Of a stretch of 50,451 nt of DNA, positions 11,395-27,500 are shown in pieces (the first letter of the stretch is position 1; every line of letters starts with the position of its first letter). The notes below the pieces were generated by a model. The model was not told where the DNA came from. It worked only from the letters and a program-made list of their open reading frames with translations, and made no database searches. Source of the stretch: Hirudo medicinalis (taxonomy: Eukaryota > Annelida > Clitellata > Hirudinida > Hirudinidae); NCBI GenBank assembly GCA_011800805.1, contig MPNW01000580.1:86752-137202 (forward strand), in the 5' to 3' direction. Both the position numbers and the translations under genes were made by a program.

Positions 11395-13013
11395 GTTTGC
11401 AGCAATGCTTGTGAATGGGCGAATTGTCTCCTTCTTGAGCTGAAACGATGCAACGACCCCTTAAAATCATTTCAACCCGAAAAATCTGAGTTGTTCAAGT
11501 GAATTCTCTTCATCGGCCGATGCAACCTCCACCTTCGGTAGCGATCATTTGGTTTCGATCTTAAACCAGGCATCAACACAGCGCTAAAATGCTAAAAGTG
11601 ATTCCCCACTTCTGAATAAATTGCAAAAAGATAAACGTGGTAACTTACTTGAGTTAGTCCACTCCTGACGATCTCTATGATCTAGATCATTACTTTAAAA
11701 TTTAAGTTGGTGACTCTATTTCATTCTCTAAAATAACAAACAGCGGTTTCCAAAGCCAGTTGGAGGATATGCTCTCAGAGTACCGAGCTCAATTTTAATA
11801 GAGCTGACTGGCTCCCTAAATCTTGGTCGGGAACTCGCTTTGAAATTTTAATTTTCTCTTATTTGAATCATTTGAGACACCAGCGCGTACTAAACACGTG
11901 CAGACATGCGGGTTACAGTCGTACGAGCCCATTCTCCTCCGCCCGGTTTTCTCCCACCAAAAACTCGCTTTGATCGCTTTTTCTGTTACCGACTGAAAGA
12001 ACCGCCATTAGAACCGATCGCCCACGCGGCGACTTTCTCCTCAGAAAAATTTGACAAGAGGAATTTAAAAAAAAAAAAGAAGCTCGTTTGGTATTTACAT
12101 CACAAACATCTTCGCGACAGAGAATTACGACAGTATGAAAATCAAACCTTCTGGCACAATTCTGATTGCACAATCTAGTTAGCAATGTCTAAAGGGGAGC
12201 AACTATTGATATAATCTGAATAGCAACTGGATAAAGCAATATAATCCAACAAATGGCTAGAAGGATGAACTAATTTAACCATTGTTCCTAGCTAAAACAA
12301 AGTGGACTCTTGACATGAACTGCTCATTTCATACATGGACAATATATTTCCACACATTCACGATAACAGGACACTTCCACTTCGTTACTAAAGAAACTCC
12401 ACAATACAATCTAAGCAGACATGTGGTTGCATCGAAGAACAAATTTAAAAAATGGTGTGAGCAAGTAATATCAATATACAAATTTCAACCATGAGTGAAA
12501 ATGGAATCCTGAAATTACTAAAATTGAGCTAAATTAAAAGATTACTTTGTTACATTACTTATTTACATTTACCTTACTGCTAATCAAAGTCTAAGAGCCT
12601 GACAGTCTCTCAAAATGCAATCTGAATTCTAAGGAAACAATATCCTATAAAAAAAACAAACAATATTTCCATAAAATAAGTAAGAAAGCAAAAAAATCTG
12701 AAAGACAAATTGGTAAAATATAAAAAAAAATAACAAGAAACTTCTTAAACTCCAGAAGGGAGATAATTATTTAAAAATTATAACAGAAATAAATATTTAA
12801 AATAATTAAATAAACGTTATTAAGTTATTAAATAATAAACGTTTGCATATAAATAAAGCTGCATGAGATTCAAACAACATAAATTATAAACACAGCCTTT
12901 CTCTTGATGCAAAAGTCTTGGCAAATGTTCAGAAATTCCAAGGTCAGACTTTTTTTATGTACTTTAGCTTTTTCGTCCAACCATTTCATTGACATCATGT
13001 CAGCAGTGCCTCT
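11395..13013. other. Intergenic region between PAK 3' end and XYLT 5' end
   Basis: Both neighbours are on the minus strand, PAK upstream. About 11400-12060 is richer in GC and CpG (for example CGCCCACGCGGCGAC near 12019), which fits the XYLT promoter and 5' UTR. About 12180-13010 is AT-rich and should hold the PAK 3' UTR. No TATA box or polyadenylation signal could be assigned with confidence. Small open frames here (for example 11906-12185 on either strand) show no family resemblance. Confidence 0.5.
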
Positions 13014-17112
<4,099 letters not shown>

Positions 17113-17829
17113 ATTGAGTCGCGTTGGCGCCGGAAATACGAATTTGTTTTTACAAGTGGATAGCAGTTTCTAAACGAAATGTTAATGTTACTTTGTGACG
17201 ACCATAACGTTGGAAAAACTATTTGTAAGTTAAGGAAGAACCTACCTAAAATCGAAAACTTCCGATTTCAATCACGAATTGACAAGGTCTAGGATTCGAA
17301 GGGAATATTTCTAGGATTCCTTAATCCTTAGAATTTCGAATATCTAGAACTCTGGCGAGGACTAGGAAGTAAAATCAAGCCTGCCTGCGGTCACAATTCG
17401 AAGCCATTGTGACAATGTCAGCTTATGAAACATTTATAGCCTATTTTAGAAAGCAGGGTATATCCCACAGCTGAAGCAAGCAGTGCAAGAGAATGCTTGT
17501 TCCCAAATGCTTTAATTTCTCATGCTAGCAAAGCAAACAACCTGTCCCCGAAACCAGACTTGACCAAGAATGAGAAATCATAAAAACTCACTCTTTGGTT
17601 TAACAACAAAAATGAAAACAAAATAAATGTCATTATTCTAGCAAACCCTCTACAAGAACACTTTACACAGAGGAAGGGTCGGATGTTGTAACAAAAATCC
17701 TTCCTGAACGTGACAACATTTTACCAATCCTTTGCTAATGCAATCAATACTTTTCTTCTCAAATAAATATAAAGACGACACAAAATAGACAGACACGTGC
17801 AATGAAAATGAGGTAAAATGCTAGAGGAG
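17113..17829. other. Short intergenic region between IPO13 and PAK
   Basis: About 720 bp separating the IPO13 stop from the PAK start, both genes on the minus strand. It must hold the IPO13 3' UTR and the PAK promoter/5' UTR. No clear TATA box, polyadenylation signal or trans-splice acceptor could be picked out with confidence. Confidence 0.5.
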
Positions 17830-20800
17830 TCAGTCCAGGTAAAGAGTTTGAGCTGCATACTCCGTGTTCAAAATGCCCCTCCATAACATGGCAAACTCGT
17901 TGATTGCTTCTTTGATCTTTCGTTTGCATTTTTGTGATCTACAGAGCAAAGAAATTTTAATGACTCATAACTTAAGTTTACTTATCAGGTGCCAAAAGCA
18001 TAAATATCTACCTATCATAAAATCTATTTCGTGAAATAAATTTTCAAATGTTTGTCGTGAACACGACTTGCTGAAACAACAGAGACAACAATGGCCACAA
18101 ATACATTCATGACCTCATTCAGGTTTCGAAACCACGTTCTTCATTTACAGCAATTATTAAGCCTTGCATTTAAGAATGCTTATTATTACAAGTTTTGAGC
18201 TCAGAACATCACGACTTTTAGTTTACCATGATCAACATGAAGCCCATAAATGTGACACACAATAAAATGTGGTGACAAAGCAAAAAGATGACTCAGCTTG
18301 ATGAGGCAACCTAGAATCACTTACAAAACAATCTTTTTGAGAAACAGTTGCTTGTCTGCCTGGGTGGCATTGGGGACTGGAAATTGATCGACGGAGATAA
18401 TTTCTGTCATGGTCTTGACAAAAAAGTCGTGGTGTTTGCTGAGTAGGGCCGAGATGACGTCCGCCAGAGGATTGAGGTTGTGCTTGGCACGTTGACGGCT
18501 ATGGCCTCGGGGTGAAAGAAAATGTCGTTGTCGTCCAGCAATAGATTTAATAGTATTTGTTGAAATGTAATTTACATTATTTTGAATTTAGTTTGTAATA
18601 CATTTAAAAATTAAGATAGCACCTAAATAACAGTGACAGAACACAATAAACCAAATGAATGCTCAAATTAAATTGGCACCCTTTGACCCTTTTTTTTAAA
18701 ATTAAATAAACAATTAATTAACTGCTCATCACTTAATCAAATGGTCTTAAAATCCAACAGCCCTTTTAATAAAGCAAGCAGCCTAAAATCATCACGAGGC
18801 CCTAAATTGCACAATGATGAATTATTAAAAACATGTTTCTAATGATTTAAAACAAATGCAAAACCAACGAGGACGATGATTTCCAGCAATCTCCTCCCTT
18901 GCACTTGAACAGCCTGTGTGAGGTCAGTATTGAGGATGAGAGAGGCCTGTCAGGATTCGATTTTATTATTATTATTGTTGTTATTATTATTGTTATTTTA
19001 ATTTATGCCATTCATATATTCAACTTAATGATTGCAAAATAATATTAATGAGATGACTGAAAGGAATGCACTTTGAAAGTTGCTTAAGAGTGTAAACTTG
19101 ATAATAAAATAAGATAATAATATATTCGGCCGGTATTTATTTATTTGATTCTTTTCTCAGAACATTCCATCAAATTGCAACTAATATTATTATCTTCTGC
19201 AGCACCCATATAATTATTATTATAATACTAATGAGACTAATATTAATAATAAAGTACTTAAATATCATGCAAAACATATTATCAACCAACCAGAAACTGG
19301 CAGGAAGACTTAGAAGCCTGATTCTCTTTCATTTCAATTCCCACCATGGCTGAAGAAAAGTTGGTAATGAATAATTAACACGTAAACGATATTAACGAGG
19401 TCATCTTCTATGAAATGCATCATCATCGTAGGTCCCCAATTCTTGTTGTGCATTAATAGGCATGTTAATTGATAAACATGTAATGTGCTTGTCAACGAGC
19501 TGTTAATTGCAGGTCGGTAATGGGTTGTACGTGGTGCTAATTCTAAGTCGTAACGTGTCGAGTTGGCGACCTTACCCAAGCCCCCCGGAAGGGGCGCTTT
19601 AAGACATCCTGTTCAGATGCACAAGGCACTCAAAAGATCGGCTAAATGCGAATGCCGAATTAACGAAGGCATAATAAATATGCTAATGAGACATTAAATG
19701 ATGAATGCCTAATAGACGAATAATTAATGCATTAATAACGAATGCATAATAAATATGCTAATGAGACATTAATTGATGATTGCATAATAGACACGCAACG
19801 ACAGAAACTTAATTGATAAAAAACAATCCAACCTGCACCAAAAAGCTTGAACAAACAATCAAATTCGCAGTTTAGAAGGGCAGGTACTTTCTTTGACAGC
19901 TGAAGCAGAAACACAAGTCACTTGAATTCTGTTACATGACATAAGTCATCTAAATGCTATTACGTTAGGTGATGTTAGAAATAAGAACAGTTCCAGATGT
20001 GCGTGGCACTTGCACATATTTGTGCTGGGATGTAGAGCTCTATTTTAATTAACAAAGTCAAGGGCAAGCTCGTGGACTGCCCGTCATCGTGCAGTAGGGG
20101 GTTATGGACCAAGCAAGGTTCATTATGGGGATTATTCGAGCCACTTGTGCATCAAGATGTAAATTCAAATTACACATTAATTACAATTTGCAGCAAAAAA
20201 GTCATTTTGATTGCATTTCATGACTCACCTGACTCAAAAAGTTCATAAATGCCTCCATTATATCTGGATGGTTGTGAGGATCTGAAAATGAATAAATGTG
20301 GTGGTTACAAGATCATCATCGTCGTCATCTTCATCATAATCACTATCATTTTATCTAGCTAAGATTCTCTAAGATCTAGTGATGTCCTGTTATTTTATGG
20401 AAGTGATGCATTGACTTGTAGTTACAACATTTCGTAACAAGGTTTGAGGATCAACATTAGGATTGGGATCACTTCATCAAATATTGTCCTAGTTGATATT
20501 AAATTCTATTAAGAAAACCATGGTAATGATATTGCAGGTGATATGATACAGTAAAATAATAATGAAATAATGATTAAATAGTTATGATCAACACTGGCCA
20601 TCGCAGCAGAAGGTTTAACTCACCCTGTCCCAAGAAGTGCATTGATTGGTTGCAAATGAGGATGAAGGTGGACCGCAGAATGGGCTGAAGTTGCTCGTCA
20701 TTGGATGTCGCAATGAATATCTGAGCAGATGGGAGGAGTTTGTAAAAGCACGTTCGAAAAAAAATCATTGCTCAGTTTGGTTATTTTTTTCATTGTTTTA

Positions 20801-21547
20801 TGAAATCAAACTCCTAATATTTGCACAAGTTAAGAAGCTATTTACAATTTTAGAGGCGAAGGTAGCTGATTAATCGGCTTACCCGATCAGGTCCATTGAA
20901 GTTTTTTTGTTGAACACCGTAAACATTATCCTATCGTTAATAACTAACGAATCACCTAACTGACCAAATCATCCTGCAAACGACATCATCGACAAACAAC
21001 CGAGTCCAACTTACGGTTTTTGCGAAGTCAAGAATGCAAGGCAAGGGATTGAGGCTGTACGAGGAGCAGACGAATTCGCAGTAGTCGGGAGCGACCGACC
21101 CGAAGTAGGGGACCAAGGAATTGACGGATCTCTTGAGCAGCTCGAACAACTCCTTGAAATGGGTCGAAATAAATTTTTAATTTTTCTGTAAAGCTTGCAC
21201 AAACCTATTTTACATGTAAAAGTAGTTGCAGCTGATTATAATAATAAGTTATAATAACTAAAAATTTGTTGGTAGAAATGCTATTTTAAGATAACATAAT
21301 ATGACTGTTAAAAACATTATTAAATATTTTAATACTCAAAATAATGAACATTATTCACAAAAGTATTGTTGACCAAAGTCAAAAGGTAAAAAAAAGTTAA
21401 TTAATAAGAAATAATGGCAAGAAAAATAAGTAATAAATAATTTACATTCATGACATATTCGTCAAGGATGTGCACACTGATGACTTGTTTCAAGCAGGGC
21501 AGGAGTTGTTCCAAGAATTGAAACATCTGAAAATTGTAACAATAACA

Positions 21548-21588
<41 letters not shown>

Positions 21589-24500
21589 TCATATCATATT
21601 GTAATCTCATGGAAGCATTTTGTATTTTTTTTGCATTGCATCAACTTGACAATAACAATAACAATAAGAATACTAATAATAATATTATTCATGCAACCAA
21701 CATAATGTATAAGTAGTTGAAAACACAAATTCTACGACTAAGTAATTAAATGTAATAAGTTAATAAAAGTTAATTAAATATATTTAAAATATGATAAATA
21801 AACAAACGATTGTTCGGACTCACGAAATGGTTGGAATAAACAATCTGTGAGGGGTTCTCGGGAAAGGAAAACGATGAGAAAAAACCAGCCAACATCTTCA
21901 GTTTGTACATCACTGCCAGGTTCATACTTTGGCCTGAAAGCTTTTTGACCGTCGATCAAGTCAATTACAACGTAAATAGGATTTGCTGATGTCTTTGTTA
22001 TTATGATCACATGCCGTAAATAACAATAACGGATGTGATTAATTTAATAATTAGAATCAACAAATAATTGAAAACATTCAGTAATGCAATAATTATAATC
22101 AACAAACAATTGTTAACATTCAACTCCTCCTCTCCATTAATATTAATGTCAAAATGTAAATGTCTGCTCAAAAAACCTGAGATTTGTCGGTGAGGCCGAG
22201 GAGATTGTTGACTAGAGGCATCAGGATGATCTCGATGACTTTCAGGGCGTCCTCGTGCGGCACGACCGGCAGCACGTACCCCAGACAATGGGCCAGTCTG
22301 ACATAGTCGGGGGGCTGATGACGATGATTTTAGTTACTTTCCAGTGAGAAACAACACAGATGAATATTGGCATCTTAACTAATTAATGTTAAAATCAAGT
22401 TAATGGAGACAATCTTTAACTTGTCTGATCAATTAATTTGGCAATTGATTTGTACCAATACCCTTTAATTAACCCTTTAATTAAAATCCATCGTCTGCAT
22501 GCATTATTTTTACATTACATCGAATCAGTTATAACCTCCGACAACACAAACATCGACAGAACAACAGATCATTTTTTAAATCCAGTTGTACAGTTGCAAT
22601 TACAAGAAATTAAATTGAAATAATTATTATTTTAAATATTATTATTTCAAATATTATCCTCACAAACCTCCATGTCTCCTCTCTCAATTGCTTCCTGCAG
22701 AACAATCAATATTCAATATTTGTCCCCATCACCATCACCACTGTTCACTGACCTGAAGTCCTCGAAGGACATCCTTCGACACCATGCCGATCCTCTCTCT
22801 GTTGGCAAGCAGAAGATCTTTCAGGGACATGGAGGCAGCAGATGAAATCTCTTTCTGCTGGAGTCCTTTCAGGATGAAATCAATGGAGTGGACAAACATT
22901 CCCTCGTCCATGACTTCCGCACAGCTGCCTGCAATTATGATGATGATGATGATGATGATGATATTGACTTCATAATAGGGTAATAATAAATATGATGATG
23001 AAGTCACCATCATCGTTAAACAAGCAACACTATTGCAATACAACTTAACCCTAACAATAGTCAATGCAACCATCAACATCATCATCACCTATAAAGTACA
23101 TGATCTGAGTGATGAGAATGTTGTGAGTGCAGGGCACATGAGGCAAGAGTGAGTAGATCTCTGCAATGCAGTCCAGTTCGCCGAGGTTCCCCCCCTCCAT
23201 GATCGAGGTCATCATGTAGATGACGCTGTCGAACTCCTTCGGAGAATAAATTAAGACAATTACAAGTTAACTTATTATTAATTTTTCAACAATTAATTAT
23301 TACAATCAACTAGACATGAGCCTGTAAATCGTTAGCCGTCGACTCCAATTCGGTCTTTGGAATAGACGAATAAAAAATTGATCTCTGAGCATAATACAAA
23401 TCATGTATCAATGTATTATTAATAACAGTAAATAAAAATATTATTATTATTATTATTATTAATTTATTGTTACAGCACTAATACAATTATCAGATTACAT
23501 TATCATTATTATTAACAAAAAATTATTTAAGATTATAACAACTTATTATTTAAGATTACTTTCAAACTAAAGTTGACTGCAAATGCATTTGAATTCAAAT
23601 TGGCAACATTCCCTCACACAGACGATGAATCCTTCCTAATCATTCTTTATTCATTCCACTAATTTACTCATTTGCATGGAATAGGTAATTCAAAGTCCAC
23701 AATTATGTTTACATACAATATATGTTTGTTTTGCATCATCATCATCATCATTACCATCGTCAAAGTTAATGTAAAAAGGGTAAGGGAAGAACCAAAACAA
23801 TGCGTGTTTGTCAGGTGTCAGCAATATGAGTTAGGTTTAAGGTTAGGTTAGGGTTAAGGTTAGGTTAGGGTTAAGGGTTTTTTGAGGAACTAATGCACAA
23901 TGTTTCCGTTGCTTATATAATAATGTTGATATATTAATAATGTAAATTATTATAATTATGCTGAGAATAGCCTCCACCCACTTGCCAGTCAACGTTGATG
24001 TTATTGTGGAGCACTGTCAGATGATTGGTCAGCAGCTGAAGCATCCTCCTCATGGACTCAGAACCAACAAAACTTGAAAAGTAAGCCTAATTAAAATTTA
24101 AATGAATTTATTACAATATCAAGTAATAAAATATTAGAAATGATCATCATAACTTGAAAGAATTTTTATTAAAATATATAATAATATAAAATTTAAAACG
24201 ATTATCGTGATTAATCAGACCTCAGGTCAATTACAAAGATGATATTCGATAGATTTGTGAAACCATAAGATCTAGCTCATTAATTTGTGAGCTATTCTTA
24301 AGTTATGATGTTGTAACTTGCTAGTTACGTTTACAAAACATCTTAAGCTTTCACTTAAATTATGTAATTAAGCAAATTAAAGTACAAAATTTGCAAATTC
24401 TTGTCACTCACAGCTGCGTCTGCAAAGTCCTGCCTGTAGCATCGAAACACCTCTTTGTCTTCTGCTCGATCAATTATTCGATTATTCAAATCACTGTCGG

Positions 24501-27500
24501 CGATCGCGACGTTCGATAAAATAGGCGAATAATTAATAATCGATAATTATGAGTAACAATTGGAGGTTAATTAATCAGTTGTATAATGCAAAAACAAATT
24601 AATTTGCAATGCAACGCATGACATAATAAGTATCTAATTGATTAAAAGCTTAATTATTGAATTAATAAGTATGGATTCATGGTAACTAGAGTGCCTAACT
24701 GGTACTATTTACTAATAAAATCATGAGGATCATGAAAAATATAACGATTTATAACTCAAAACAACGACTAACCTGCTCCCCAGTGGTTGTACTCGTTGTC
24801 GGCAGGAAACTTGGTCTTGATGGTCATGACGTTGAACATGTCGAGAAACAATATCCTCATCATTTCAGTGACATGAGGAGGATGACTCTTCTGGGCCACG
24901 TCATCCTGCAACAATTATGATTGACATTAAAATGTTCTGTTCTTTGTATGAACATTTTTGGTTTCTTTGCTCAGGTCGATGAGAGAAAAAAGACCGGGTC
25001 TCTCCCGATGACCGACCGCCAATCCATGGAAAGCCCGGGGTTTCTAAAACAGCGTTCAAATAACCACCTGAAAGTTGTACCAGAATCCAAAAGAGAGGTC
25101 ACTGCACAGTTCTTCCGTGGGATACTGGGCTTTGATGCTCACGGTTTTCTACACGAACGATTCATCGATTTAAAGTTAATTTAAGAAAATAATAAATGCA
25201 ACATTATTCTTTTGGAACTTAATGACTGCACATTAATGAGTTATGATAATATAACGTTAAATAATTACATGTTCAAGTAGGTCACAACAAATGTTTCTTC
25301 ACAATCAATTGCTTGCAGTAGTTGCTTTGGCAATAATTTAAAATTATTAATATTACTAAATAATAATAATAATAATAAATAATAATAATAATGAATAATA
25401 TTAAATAATACAAATAATAATAACAAATAACATTGTTAAATAATAACAAATAATATTACTAGGTAATAATAATAATAATAAATAATATTACTAAATAATA
25501 ATAATAATAATAACAAATAATATCACTAATAATTTATAACAGCTACTGACAACAATGAGCTGGAGAAGGTCGATGGCAATTTGAGTATCTTCGTTGTTGA
25601 GTGCAATGGAGGACAACATCAGGTCAGAGTTGTTCTCGGCCGCAGAGACAAAGATCTTCGTCAGGCTTTGTGTGACGTCCTGCCGCATAATCATTAAAAT
25701 ACTTATTAATTGCATAATATAATAATAATTAAAAAATAATTATTGCAGGCACAATTATTGCTGCTAATTTCAATTTGATTGATTGCCAGATGACTGAACA
25801 ACAACAATAATAATAATAATAAAAATAATGAAATAATAACAATAACACATAATAATATTATTATAATAATGAGGTGGCTCAGTTTACATTTTATGAGTTC
25901 ACAATGGACATTTTAAAGTCTCTCAAACAGTGAAATTATTTCAGTGATCACTTTTATCCACAAACAATTACGAAACCCTTGATAATATTAGTTTTAACGT
26001 TGTAATAGTAATAATATTAATCATCGTGTTCTATTTATAAACGACGATGCATGCACTCACAATGTCGTGCGTCTCCGACTCGAACAGCGGAGAAAGTTCG
26101 GCAACTTTCCTCAGATATTTAAGCATGGTTCTTGGATATCTGCAATTAAACGAGGAATAAATGATTTGTTACAGTCACAAGTTACTAACGTGTTCTAAGT
26201 AATTGTCAATTATTACTGTAAATGGGTTATAAAAACAAGTACTCACATGAATTGATAAAACACGCTTAATCGGTAAGTAATTAATGCATTGATATCACCA
26301 GTGATACACTAAGCATAATAGCATAACAATACTAATAATAATAACTAATAATAATAATGATGATGATGATAAGATGTTAATTTTAATAATGTTAAAGCAT
26401 AATAACAGTTTAATAAATAGTGTATTAACTAATTATGATTACTATAACATATTATTGTAAAAATAATTATTATTTCATTAATATCATCCAATAACCATGC
26501 GAGAACAATAAGATCTTACTTATGGTTCAATGGAATCTTAAAAAGCTGCATGAGGGCTTCCGATGTCTCCATGAAATAGGTCGGGGACCTCAAAAGGTCA
26601 AAGAGCAAGAAAACGAGGGGCTCGTTCTCTGGTTGGACGACGCATATCCCCAGGTTGAGCCAACTGGTGAAGCACTTTATGGCTTGAGCCTTCACAGATG
26701 CCTGGGGCCAATCTTCTGCCAGTAACTGATGGATCAGCTGAAGTACTGGAGGAGGAAGGGTAGAGGTCAAGAGTACTGAACGAGTAAAGGTCGAACGGCA
26801 AGTTAAAATCAACCTGAGTTCGAGGAATTTGTGAGCTCGTTTGCCACCTGTGATTTCTTGCTCTGAGGCAGGTAAATGCTTGGAAACTATGATAATTGTG
26901 TGGAATCAGTAGAATGATATGGTTTTAAGTGATCAATTATAAATAATAAATAATGGTGGAGTTTGTAAATTCAATTATTGAGATTTAATAGTGGCTAATT
27001 AAGTGCAATTAAGTCAACAAGAATAATTAAAATAATTTAATGTAAATAAGATGTATCGCTCATGGCACTTGAAACAGCAAGCAATTAATAAAAGTGACAG
27101 TTTAACAATAACTAATAATACTAATAACTTATAATTAATAATAATAATTTGTAATTAATAATAATAGCTTATAATTAATAATAATAATGACTTATTATTA
27201 ATATCAACATCAGAATCACAAACTAGCTTAAAATTTCAATTTCTCTGAACTGAACATTTCACAAGCAAATAACAATAATCACTGATAACCGACATCACTA
27301 CGGGATAAAAATCAACCATTTTACACCTAATATGTCCTTAAATCATTTTTCAATGAAAATAATTTGGATGCATTTAAGCAAAAACACCTAAAAACCAAAT
27401 TATGTCATTCAAACGTACCTCTTCTGGAATCACTGTCAAAATCTCCAACATGTTTTTCTGATGAGTGCTCTGCAGGAATGGTGATGATAATGATGATGTA

